The position numbers and the translations under genes were made by a program. The notes under the pieces are model-generated. The model did not search any database. It worked only from the letters and a program-made list of their open reading frames with translations, and was not told where the DNA came from. Shown here piece after piece: positions 9,029 through 16,822 of a stretch of 64,000 nucleotides of DNA (its first letter is position 1; each line of letters opens with the position of its first letter). Origin of the DNA: Lachnospiraceae bacterium (lineage in GTDB: Bacteria > Bacillota > Clostridia > Lachnospirales > Lachnospiraceae). Location of the stretch: assembly GCA_003979345.1 (NCBI GenBank), contig RYVZ01000002.1, positions 1-64,000 on the forward strand. Direction: 5' to 3'.

Positions 9029-9062
9029 GCTGCAAGCGCCTGCCGCAGGAGGCGCTTGCAGC
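9029..9062. terminator. Strong hairpin, possible terminator after the methyltransferase
   Basis: A perfect 12-base stem, GCTGCAAGCGCC with GGCGCTTGCAGC, encloses a 10-base loop. The U tract is poor (TTCATGTTTTGC). A second imperfect hairpin, 9097-9107 with 9111-9122, lies between it and the convergent metG end. The two probably separate the converging genes. Confidence 0.45.
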
Positions 9063-9182
9063 TTCATGTTTTGCTAGTCGCGGAAGATGTTAAACCGCGA
9101 GTTTTGCGATGCAAAATCTCGCAAAGGGTTTTTGGGACTCCATAAAAAGTTCAAAATCTCACAAAGAATACGTCGCATGCTC

Positions 9183-10766
9183 TTATAGCCTCGAAAATAA
9201 TATTGCAATATCCTGCGTGATCTGCGAGACGCCGACATCCTGCGCCTTCCATTTAGGTGTTACGCCAAGCCATCCTTCAACAAGCTCTGACGAGAACGGT
9301 AAAAAAGGATGCAGCAAAACCGCGATATTTGCGATCAGATAAGCGCAATTGCCGATCGTATTTTTGCATTGACCGGGGGCTTCTGTTCTTGTTTTCCAGG
9401 GCTGCGCTGCGTCATAGTAAGCGTTGCCAAAACGGATTGTATCAAAGATCTCTCCGAGCGCGTCGCGGAACGCGCCTTTTTCTATTTTGGCGCCCACAGA
9501 TGGAAATAGCAGCCGCACCCGCTCTCTGATACTGTGATCGATCGTATCCGTCAGGATTTCGCAGTTCAGATATTTGACGGCGAACGCGAGGGTGCGGTTT
9601 ACGAAATTTCCCCACGCGCCGACGAGTTCCGAGTTGTTCTGCTTTTTGAATTCGCGCAACGTAAAATCGGTATCTCTTTTTTCCGGACCGTTTGCGATAA
9701 AAAAGTAACGGACGGCATCGGGGTGATATTCTTTGACCAGATCCTTCGCCCAGACAGCATGGTTTCTGCTTGTCGATACTTTCTGCCCGTCCAGTGTGAT
9801 ATATTCACTGGAGACGATATCGTCGGGCAGACGCAGACCGCCGCCGTGCGCCAGTAACAGCGAGGGCAGGATGATCGTGTGGAAAGGAATATTGTCTTTT
9901 CCGTGGACATAATAATGCCGTCCGCCATCCCTGAATACGGTATCAAAGTCAAGTCCTTTTTCCTCACAAAGAACGGATACGGCGGATAAATATCCCAATA
10001 CATTCTCTGCCCAAATATAGATTTTTTTGTTTTCATAGCCGGGGCGCGGCACGTCGATGCCCCAGTCAAGATCGCGGGTGATCGCGCGGTCGCGGAGGCC
10101 TTCGTTGAGATAGCGCTTTGTGAATGCGATTGCGTTTTTGCGCCAATAAGGATGCGTGTCCAAAAGTACACGCAGTTCCGGTTCTAACCGGGAGATCAGC
10201 AGAAAAAGCTGCGTTGTTTCCCGAAAGGTCAGCGCTGAGCCGCAGTCTGCGCATGACGCGTTTAAGATCGTATCAGCATCGAGGACTTCCCCGCAGGAGT
10301 CGCACTGGTCGCCGCGGGCGGGCGCGCCGCATTTGGGACAGGTGCCGGTGATCAGGCGGTCTGTGAGTACTTTCTGACAGGCAGGACAGTAAGCCTGCTT
10401 GACAGTCCGCTCTTCAATATAGCTGCTTTTGTATAATTGTTTGTGGAATTCTGTCACAAATCGCTTGTGCACCGGATCGGAAGTTTTGGTATACAAGTCA
10501 TACGAAAATCCGAGTTTTTGAAATACATCGCAGAATTCCTGATGGTATTGCCCGCTGATGATTTCCGGCGTTGTGTGTTCCTGCTTTGCGCGGATCGTGA
10601 TCGGCGTGCCGTGGCAGTCGCTGCCTGACACATAGAAGACGCGATCTCCCTTTGCCCTGTAATAGCGGGCTAAGACGTCCCCCGGCAGCAGGGACGCAAG
10701 ATGTCCGATGTGGAGCGGACCGTTCGCGTACGGCCATGCTCCGCCGATGATAATATTGTTTTCCAT
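9183..10766 (-). CDS. metG: Methionyl-tRNA synthetase
   Basis: This 527-residue class I synthetase charges tRNA(Met). It has the HIGH motif at residues 19-22 and a knuckle region with eight cysteines in four pairs (127/130, 143/146, 155/158, 172/175), so two zinc sites are expected. The lid motif reads KVSTS at 329-333 instead of the usual KMSKS, within GQKVSTSRNHAVW. The anticodon domain follows (KKQNNSELVGAWGNFVNRTL). It lacks the C-terminal tRNA-binding EMAP domain and so is a short form. The ATG lies 13 bases after AAGGGAG, an unusually long spacing. A T-box leader upstream predicts induction by uncharged tRNA(Met). It may be the only MetRS or a second paralogue; the window cannot tell. 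Confidence 0.93.
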   Translation of the reverse strand: MENNIIIGGAWPYANGPLHIGHLASLLPGDVLARYYRAKGDRVFYVSGSDCHGTPITIRAKQEHTTPEIISGQYHQEFCDVFQKLGFSYDLYTKTSDPVHKRFVTEFHKQLYKSSYIEERTVKQAYCPACQKVLTDRLITGTCPKCGAPARGDQCDSCGEVLDADTILNASCADCGSALTFRETTQLFLLISRLEPELRVLLDTHPYWRKNAIAFTKRYLNEGLRDRAITRDLDWGIDVPRPGYENKKIYIWAENVLGYLSAVSVLCEEKGLDFDTVFRDGGRHYYVHGKDNIPFHTIILPSLLLAHGGGLRLPDDIVSSEYITLDGQKVSTSRNHAVWAKDLVKEYHPDAVRYFFIANGPEKRDTDFTLREFKKQNNSELVGAWGNFVNRTLAFAVKYLNCEILTDTIDHSIRERVRLLFPSVGAKIEKGAFRDALGEIFDTIRFGNAYYDAAQPWKTRTEAPGQCKNTIGNCAYLIANIAVLLHPFLPFSSELVEGWLGVTPKWKAQDVGVSQITQDIAILFSRL

Positions 10767-10883
10767 AATGGTGATAACACTCCCTTCTAACTAAGCATTC
10801 GTCACTTGCGAAACGCCCTTGATGACACATCTCATTGTGCAAAATATGCATGCTCCAAATGCCGATTCAATCGTTCCCTAAGA

Positions 10884-10911
10884 AAGCGCTGATTTAATCA
10901 GCGTTTCCCTA
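10884..10911. repeat. Dispersed palindromic repeat, copy 2
   Basis: AAGCGCTGATTTAATCAGCG is almost perfectly palindromic and is followed by TTTCCCTA, as in the copy at 5630-5657. It lies between the T-box leader and the metG start, so it is transcribed in the metG mRNA. Confidence 0.6.
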
Positions 10912-10984
10912 TATGACTTTTTGTAAAGAATACCATCGCCGGTCAAGCGACGGTAAGACCGCCCGCCCTTCTTAACGGCGGGAA

Positions 10985-11290
10985 TAAAAAAACGCCCTCA
11001 CCCCCTATACGATTTTGTACAAGGGACGAAAGCGGTCTGCTCACGTGTTACCACCCTAATTCACCTGCCGCTCACGCCGGCAGGCCTTATCAAGTTCGGA
11101 CAGGAGATGACCTGTCGAAACTCTATCGCTGTCACGGGCGATCCCGGCGCAGCCTAACCCGAAGGCTCGGTGCGCAGCTCGGAGACCATGTTCGGCAGGC
11201 TCCACTTTACCCATTCGCAGCACATCCTAAGATGATGGGATTCTCTGAAAAGCTTCCGCTGCTTACTCTTTCTCGTCGTCGCTGTTAGTA
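10985..11290 (-). promoter_or_regulatory. T-box leader (tRNA-Met sensing) of metG
   Basis: On the minus strand the antiterminator sequence reads AATTAGGGTGGTAACACGTG (11061-11042), close to the T-box consensus. Upstream is a long stem I region beginning AGAAAGAGTA. The likely specifier is ATG at 11189-11187, inside CGAACATGGTCTCCGAGC, matching methionine. Downstream comes a terminator: CGTCCC...AGGGGGTGAGGGCG followed by seven T at about 10991-10985. Uncharged tRNA(Met) should stabilise the antiterminator and allow metG transcription. Confidence 0.88.
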
Positions 11291-11293
11291 TTT

Positions 11294-11322
11294 TTTATAG
11301 CAGAGATCAATGAAAAAAGCAA
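11294..11322 (-). promoter_or_regulatory. Promoter of the metG T-box transcript
   Basis: On the minus strand TTGCTT (11322-11317) and TATAAA (11299-11294) are separated by exactly 17 bases, just upstream of the T-box start. Confidence 0.75.
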
Positions 11323-11436
11323 GAGGAAAATGAACCCTCCTGAAAAACTCTTTTGATTTATCGGCATTTGCGGTATAATAAACTCGAAAATGCAGCCGCT
11401 GCGCGTCTGTCGCGCCTTGCGCTTACCATTTTCTGG

Positions 11437-11500
11437 TTACCATGTCAGGTGAAATCAAATGTTCACTACGTTCGCGCTTGATTTCCTGCTGACATGGTAA
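11437..11500. repeat. Long imperfect hairpin
   Basis: A 12-base perfect arm (TTACCATGTCAG with CTGACATGGTAA) and an inner 8-base arm (GAAATCAA with TTGATTTC) enclose a 19-base loop. There is no U tract. It lies just upstream of a broken ATPase gene and may be a small non-autonomous element or a regulatory stem. Confidence 0.5.
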
Positions 11501-11557
11501 AATAATATCAAATCACGATTCGGCAAATCAGGATGAGATGTTTAGGGAGACGGCGTT

Positions 11558-11755
11558 ATGTTCATAGGCAGAGAAGCGGAATTAAAATTTTTGCAAGATA
11601 AATACAACGAAAAGAAAGGTCAGTTAATTTTCTTATATTGAAGAAGGCGTGTAGGAAAGACAGAAACACTCAGAGAATTTTGCAGACAGAAGCCGCATGT
11701 TTTTTTCTGTACGCAAAGCATGGACAGGGTACAGCTTGCAAAGTTTTCAAAATAA
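11558..11755 (+). pseudogene. Remnant of an archaeal-type AAA ATPase
   Basis: The ATG at 11558 begins MFIGREAELKFLQDKYNEKK, typical of the ATPase family with DUF234. The Walker A that follows is split by a stop: LIFLY*RRRVGKTETLREF, where Gly should stand. The frame continues to VFFCTQSMDRVQLAKFSK and stops at 11753. The rest of the roughly 450-residue protein is missing. It is the second decayed ATPase in this part of the window. Confidence 0.75.
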
Positions 11756-11817
11756 ATCGGAGTACAAGCTGGAATACAAGGCATTCTGCGCAGTTGAAGC
11801 GGCACGGAGGGAAATCT

Positions 11818-12564
11818 ATGGATTATAAAGAATGTATCCTTAAAAAAGTAAACCGATTACTGGCGGCATATCGGGGTGGACTGCTTGGCGGTGAAAAAAT
11901 GCCGGAGCATGAAAATCCGGGACTTGACAGGGGTTCCAAGGAAAACTATCTGTATTTTACGCTGCCGATGGCGCTCAATTATCAGAGAAATTCTTATGTT
12001 TTATGGGAGTGCGCGAACCGTTTATATCGCGACAGACCGGAAGTGTTTGACTGCGGGCATGCTCTGCGGATGCCGGAGACGGAGTTAAGGGATGTACTCG
12101 TTGAGTATAAGGTCGCATTACAGTCAAATAAACAGCCGGTGATCTGGAGGACGCTGTGTGCGACGTTTGAAGAACGGTTTGGCGGGGACGTCAGGAGCTT
12201 TTTCGCGGCGATGGATCATCATATTGACGCGGTTAAAGCTTACATATCCCAAAATAAAAGGGCATTTCCGTATTTGGGCGGCGAGAAGATCTGTAATTAC
12301 TGGCTGTATGTGATGGAGCAGTATACGGATGCTGCATTTGCCGATCGGGAGCATATCACGGTTGCGCCCGATACGCATGTCATTCAGGCGAGTGAAAGGC
12401 TGGGCGTGATTACTTCGGAGGAAGCAAAAAGAAGCGACGTTCAGCGGCTGACTGCGGAGCGGTGGGAGGAATTACTGGCGGGTACGGAGTATGTGCCGAT
12501 TGATATTCACACACCGATGTGGCTGTGGAGCAGGGGAAAGTTTCAGGTCAGGGTTGAAGATTAG
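11818..12564 (+). CDS. HhH-GPD-like protein, possible DNA glycosylase relative
   Basis: I do not know a name for this 248-residue protein. Two stretches match endonuclease III signatures. FPYLGGEKICNYWL sits like the helix-hairpin-helix LPGVGRKTANVVL, with a Lys in the catalytic position. APDTHVIQASERLG sits like VDTHVFRVSNRLG, with the catalytic Asp. No iron-sulphur cysteine cluster is visible at the C-terminus. A base-excision role is inference from these two motifs. The ATG at 11818 follows CGGAGGGAAATCT; the longer upstream frame overlaps the ATPase remnant and lacks a ribosome site. Confidence 0.65.
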   Translation: MDYKECILKKVNRLLAAYRGGLLGGEKMPEHENPGLDRGSKENYLYFTLPMALNYQRNSYVLWECANRLYRDRPEVFDCGHALRMPETELRDVLVEYKVALQSNKQPVIWRTLCATFEERFGGDVRSFFAAMDHHIDAVKAYISQNKRAFPYLGGEKICNYWLYVMEQYTDAAFADREHITVAPDTHVIQASERLGVITSEEAKRSDVQRLTAERWEELLAGTEYVPIDIHTPMWLWSRGKFQVRVED

Positions 12565-12589
12565 AAGTTCCATTTTCCGCCATTCAGGC

Positions 12590-12617
12590 ATGCATGTTGT
12601 TTACAATCGACATGCAT
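12590..12617. terminator. Hairpin between convergent genes
   Basis: ATGCATGT pairs with ACATGCAT across a 12-base loop in the 96-base gap between two converging genes. The U tract is weak, so a terminator role is tentative. Confidence 0.3.
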
Positions 12618-12660
12618 AGTCTCTTGCAAAAACAGGATAAAAGAAGTAAATAGCGCGAAA

Positions 12661-13077
12661 TCATTCTCTGCGGATGATCTTTCTCATGCCGCACCCGCAG
12701 TATTCATGCGGGATTCTTTTGAAGCCGAGGGACTCATAGAACGGCTCTTTTCCCGGCTCGGCAATGAGTTGAACGCTGGAACGGCCTCCGGCGGGCGTAT
12801 TTTCAGAAACGTATTGAAGCAGCATGTTCAGAATGGAAGTGCCGATCTTTTGATGCTGAAAGTCGGGATGTACAATGACGTCCGCGATCAGATGGTACTG
12901 TCCGTCGCCAATCAGACGTCCCATAGCGACGGTCTCCCCGTTTTCGGCGGCAGTCGCAATGTACAGGCTGTGGTTGATCGCATTTTCGGTTTGCTCTTTT
13001 GAAAAATTCAGCCAGCCGACGCTTTCGCGCAGCCGGACATAATCCGCATAGGAGAGCGTGTTTTCAAGATATTCCAT
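12661..13077 (-). CDS. GNAT family N-acetyltransferase
   Basis: This 138-residue protein has the GNAT core. It shows a central strand VAMGRLIGDGQYHLIADVIV, the acetyl-CoA loop HPDFQHQKIGTSILNMLL (Q/RxxGxG/A-type, here QHQKIG), and a C-terminal YESLGFKR. The acceptor substrate is unknown. The ATG at 13077 follows CGGAGG by eight bases and is preferred over the upstream alternative at 13122. It lies 98 bases downstream of the AlkX-like gene on the same strand and may share its transcript. Confidence 0.85.
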   Translation of the reverse strand: MEYLENTLSYADYVRLRESVGWLNFSKEQTENAINHSLYIATAAENGETVAMGRLIGDGQYHLIADVIVHPDFQHQKIGTSILNMLLQYVSENTPAGGRSSVQLIAEPGKEPFYESLGFKRIPHEYCGCGMRKIIRRE

Positions 13078-13175
13078 GTGTGTTCCTCCGTTTTCTAAAA
13101 AGTTTTCCTTATGGAGCAGCAACCGCTGTTAAACATTTCTTGATTTCAGATACCGGTCTTCGTCTTCTCTTGCTT

Positions 13176-14468
13176 CTATAAAAGCTTTTTCCAAATCAAA
13201 TCTTTGTAATCCGGCGCGGGTTCAACCTGAAGAAATTTCGTAAAACGTGTTAGTTCCTGTTCAATCGCCTGATTCATCGTATCGTCCGGCTTTACGCCCG
13301 GTTCCCACCACCAGTTTTTGATCGTAAATGCCTTTACTTTTTTTACCGGCTCCGCTTCAAATCTCGCGATAAACTGACCGTCATAAAGTACGGGCAATAC
13401 ATAATAGCCGAATTTCCGCTTTGCTACGGGAGTATAAACTTCCCAACGGTAATTAAAAGTAAACAGCGCCTCCAACATCTGTCTGTCCCACATGAGGTTA
13501 TCTAACGGCGCAAGAAAACGCACATAGTGGTCCGGTGCCGGGGAGTGGTCTGTTGCCAGTGAGCTGCCTGCTGTTTGGGGGTTGTCTGCGGTCAGTGAGC
13601 TGCCTGCCGTATGGGGATTATCCGCTGTCCGTGGCTTCATATATTTGAGAGAATCTTTTGAAATATAAAAAGGTTCCCCGATTCCTTCGATTTCTATTTT
13701 TTCAATCTTATTCTTTTCCAACAGGGTCTGAAGGATGGAGCTGCGGAGCTTGCTGTCTGTCAGAAAATGCCCCTGCCATGCGCCGCCGGACTTATCCCAG
13801 ATAAATCCGACGCTTTGCAGTCTTCGTTCTATGTACCACTCCAAAAATTCGTCGATCGTCATGTCCTGATCGCGGAGAAGATCTTCCTGATTCATCACCC
13901 GTTCCGTCAGGTCAAAATATTTTTGGGTGCCGCGTTTATCCGCGACGCAGAGTTCACCGCTGTTATATAAATAGTCCAATGCGGCGCTTGATAATTTTTT
14001 ATGCCCCCATCGGCTTTCGCGCACCTCACCGATGGAAATATCTTTCGTTCCTGTTCTGCCGTGTTTCGTCACAAAATCGCGCACATCGTCCAAAATGTCC
14101 AGCGCGCCCATCTGATCCCGGTATTGCAGGGTCAGCCGTACTTGTTTCAGACTTTCAGCCCGGACATAGCGGAAGCGGGAAAAGTCGGACGCGTTATAAA
14201 TACACATTTCTTTATCGGGTCCGTCCACGAGTTTGCGGTCTTTGTATAAAAGTGTATAGAGATCCGACTCCGCGTAATCCCGCACCCGCGCCTGCAATAC
14301 CAAATCGGCATTTCTCGCCACGACGTTTAAGGGGTCATACTGAATGCTGTGTATCCGCTGCATGATCGTCTCAACGCCCGGCTTTCCGCTCAACGCTTCG
14401 GCGCCGTCCAGATTGTGGTAACGGCAGAGCATGCGGCATGCTTCTTTTTTGGAATAGGTGTTTGACAT
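13176..14468 (-). CDS. AlkX/YcaQ-type winged-helix DNA glycosylase
   Basis: This 430-residue protein belongs to the HTH_42 family. It begins with a helical region and the sequence HSIQYDPLNVVARN, which carries the Q-x-D motif (Q43, D45) of the YcaQ/AlkX branch. That branch unhooks bulky alkylated bases and interstrand crosslinks. Three winged-helix units and a C-terminal beta domain (NLMWDRQ...NWWWEPG) follow. Between wing and beta domain lies a hydrophilic insert made of repeats of TADNPxTAGSSL (coded near 13532-13640), which looks like an in-frame duplication. The ATG at 14468 has AAAGGAG 11 bases upstream. The crosslink activity is known for the family, not shown here. Confidence 0.82.
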   Translation of the reverse strand: MSNTYSKKEACRMLCRYHNLDGAEALSGKPGVETIMQRIHSIQYDPLNVVARNADLVLQARVRDYAESDLYTLLYKDRKLVDGPDKEMCIYNASDFSRFRYVRAESLKQVRLTLQYRDQMGALDILDDVRDFVTKHGRTGTKDISIGEVRESRWGHKKLSSAALDYLYNSGELCVADKRGTQKYFDLTERVMNQEDLLRDQDMTIDEFLEWYIERRLQSVGFIWDKSGGAWQGHFLTDSKLRSSILQTLLEKNKIEKIEIEGIGEPFYISKDSLKYMKPRTADNPHTAGSSLTADNPQTAGSSLATDHSPAPDHYVRFLAPLDNLMWDRQMLEALFTFNYRWEVYTPVAKRKFGYYVLPVLYDGQFIARFEAEPVKKVKAFTIKNWWWEPGVKPDDTMNQAIEQELTRFTKFLQVEPAPDYKDLIWKKLL

Positions 14469-14644
14469 GAGTATTGGTGCTCCTTTCGGGAGTGATCGTC
14501 CGGTTGACAGACAGCGCATAAAGATTTTTGTTGAGCCGCCTGTCAATCGGACGGCGGACGCGTTTGATCTGTACCCATTATGTCATATTCTGTCTGAATA
14601 AGCAATGGATTTTGCCAGTGTTGAACTGCAAGACCAAAACCGCG

Positions 14645-15277
14645 TCAGTCTGCCGCAGGGCGCTGATTCGTTATGCAAAGAGCAATGAGCGGAAGATACA
14701 TGCATAACAGTGACAGTCTCTGCCAAAGCCCCTCCAGTGCAATGACGCTACCCTGAAACGCCGGTTTGTCTGCCATGACAAAGAGAGAAAAGCATATGAC
14801 AGAAAAAACAAAACAGATCAGGGAAAAAACACCCCAAAATCCATGAGAGGCTTTGAAAAAATACAGCCCGGTCAACAGCGGTGCAAATAGGAGAAACATA
14901 AATCCGAAAGCGGAGCCATACCCATGTATCTTCGCGGAGATGGTTTTTAATTCCTTCGTCTCTCCTACCGGAAAAAAACCGGATAAAATGCAGGCGCCTG
15001 CGGCATAAATGCAGAGAACGGCAAAAAGCATGACTGCAATGGGAGCGGATTTTTCTACAATCAGGGGATATAATTGGAAATTGCAAAAAAGGATCATCAT
15101 TCCTAACGTGACCAGCCAAATATTATAGAGAACATGCAAAGGTGCTTTTGGATTGCCTAAAGCACTCATTACTTGTGTGAAATGATGGTATCCCCGATAT
15201 GTAGGAGCTAAAAGAAACGGTAATAGGAGATCTCCTATCAGTAAAAAAGGGAATAAGTCTAAAAGTTTATGCCTCAT
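14645..15277 (-). CDS. DUF998 membrane protein
   Basis: This protein of about 210 residues has some six hydrophobic segments and the family-typical HHFTQVMSALGNPKAP after the first loop, so it is an integral membrane protein of the DUF998 type. Its function is unknown. I chose the ATG at 15277, six bases after GGGG; it overlaps the end of the AbrB gene by 11 bases (GATGAGGCATAA), a translational coupling arrangement. The AbrB-like protein therefore probably controls this membrane protein. Confidence 0.8.
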   Translation of the reverse strand: MRHKLLDLFPFLLIGDLLLPFLLAPTYRGYHHFTQVMSALGNPKAPLHVLYNIWLVTLGMMILFCNFQLYPLIVEKSAPIAVMLFAVLCIYAAGACILSGFFPVGETKELKTISAKIHGYGSAFGFMFLLFAPLLTGLYFFKASHGFWGVFSLICFVFSVICFSLFVMADKPAFQGSVIALEGLWQRLSLLCMYLPLIALCITNQRPAAD

Positions 15278-15506
15278 CGTCTGCCCCATTCTTAAAATGT
15301 CCTAATCCTTTCAGGATTTTTACGGCTATTTCTTTCATGACATCGGCTTTTACTACTGCGATACCTTGTTCCTCATCACCCAAAACGAGCAGGGTATCTC
15401 CGGGGTTAATATCGAATAATTCTCTGGCTTCTTTTGGGATTACGATTTGCCCCCGCTCACCGACTTTCACTGTTCCAAAGATGTGTTTTCCTTTTGGCAT
15501 TGACAT
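15267..15506 (-). CDS. AbrB/SpoVT family DNA-binding regulator
   Basis: This protein of about 79 residues contains the swapped-hairpin AbrB fold: FGTVKVGERGQIVIPKEARE, then FDINPGDTLLVLGD. The GQIVIPKEAR stretch is the DNA-binding hallmark. The start at 15506 follows AGGAG by 11 bases; a second ATG six bases later is possible. A consensus promoter overlapped by a perfect 12-base palindrome lies upstream (15562-15613), suggesting autorepression. It is coupled to the DUF998 gene. Confidence 0.88.
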   Translation of the reverse strand: MSMPKGKHIFGTVKVGERGQIVIPKEARELFDINPGDTLLVLGDEEQGIAVVKADVMKEIAVKILKGLGHFKNGADDEA

Positions 15507-15561
15507 TCTAATCACCACTCCTCTTATATGTCTCATCTACAAATAATCATTTCTAAAAATC

Positions 15562-15613
15562 ATACTTTTCATATTAGTATGAAAAGTATATATTGGATTG
15601 CTATAAATGTCAA
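15562..15613 (-). promoter_or_regulatory. Consensus promoter with palindromic operator for the AbrB/DUF998 operon
   Basis: On the minus strand TTGACA (15613-15608) and TATACT (15590-15585) are 17 bases apart. The perfect palindrome ATACTTTTCATA-TTAG-TATGAAAAGTAT (15562-15589) covers the -10 and the start point. A bound regulator would block RNA polymerase; AbrB itself is the obvious candidate, which is inference. Confidence 0.75.
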
Positions 15614-15768
15614 TATGGATTCTGTGCTCACAAAAGACAGATTCTGCACTCACCGGATACAGGGAAGTGTATCCATTGGCGCTGCCATCAATGAACTATA
15701 TCGGCATCCATAGACTTTTCCGGGCCGGAATCGCATAATGGGTAAAAAATAAAGGAGCGTGGTGTTTT

Positions 15769-16566
15769 ATGGGTAAATTACGTGAGTATGTGCAAGAGTA
15801 TTTGGAGTATTGCAAATATCGAAAGCGGTTGGATGCAAAAACATTGAAAGCCTATCGGATCGATCTTCGGCAGTATGAGGAGTCTTGCGGTACAGCGGAT
15901 GATTGTTTTTTTAAGGACAGGGTAGATGATTTTATTACGGGCTTACATAAGCAATATAAATCTAAAACGGTGAAGCGCAAGATTGCAAGCTTAAAAGCGT
16001 TTTTTCACTATTTGGAGTATAAAGAGGTGTTGCATGAGAATCCGTTTGCAAAATTAGATATTCGTTTCCGCGAAGCAAAGCTTCTGCCGAAGACGATTCC
16101 GTTTCATTCGATACAGACATTTCTATCAGTGCTGTATGAACAAAAGGAGAGGGCGGAGTCCGCATATCAGCGGCGGTGCTGCATCAGAAATATTGCGGTC
16201 ATGGAATTATTGTTCGCAACCGGAATGCGGATATCGGAGCTGTGTTCACTGAAGCCGTCCGATATTGACCTTGAAAATAACACAGTTCTGATTTATGGAA
16301 AAGGTGCAAAAGAGCGGATCATACAACTTGGGAATTGTGAGGTGATCTTGGCATTGGAATCGTATCAGGAAGCTTTTCAGCAGGACATCGATGCCTGCGG
16401 TTATTTTTTTGTCAACCGGTTACGGCACAAGCTGTCCGATCAGTCCGTCCGGTTCATGATCGATCATTATGCGAAGCTTGCCGGAATTACGCAGCATCTC
16501 ACGCCGCATATGTTCCGGCATTCATTTGCTACGCTTCTGTTGGAGCAGGACGTGGACATCCGCTAA
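15769..16566 (+). pseudogene. Truncated tyrosine recombinase (XerC/D-like)
   Basis: The 265-residue frame has a SAM-like N-terminal core-binding domain and then the catalytic domain with Arg (ATGMRISELCSL), Lys (YGKGAKERII) and the first His-x-x-Arg (HMFRHSFATLLLEQ). It stops right after DVDIR, where intact members continue with the LGH box and the catalytic Tyr in IYTH. Both the second His/Trp and the nucleophile Tyr are missing, so it cannot recombine DNA. The next 256 bases to 16822 hold only a frame (16591-16830) with no recognisable family; they may be scrambled remains. Confidence 0.8.
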
Positions 16567-16822
16567 TATGCTGTTGAAGTTTTTTCTCAGATGGTTCTAC
16601 TTGCTGATGCCGGTCTGTTTTATGAAAGCAGAAATAATGAAATGAAAAGAGATAGGTATAGTCAAAGACAGGTTTTTGTGCAGGTTCTTACTGGATTTTT
16701 TATAGGAGTGATTGTGCAAAACCCGCAAATGCCTTATAATCAAGCATATAGACTGTTAGTTGGCAAACTAATACTTCATATGGAAATACAGATAACCAAG
16801 ATGCAGGAGCGCACTCAATTAT

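Noticed and set aside
8928..9077. 50-codon frame MVKRNLEIGH... after the methyltransferase
   Set aside because: Its end consists of the terminator-like hairpin and it has no known relatives, so it is probably chance.
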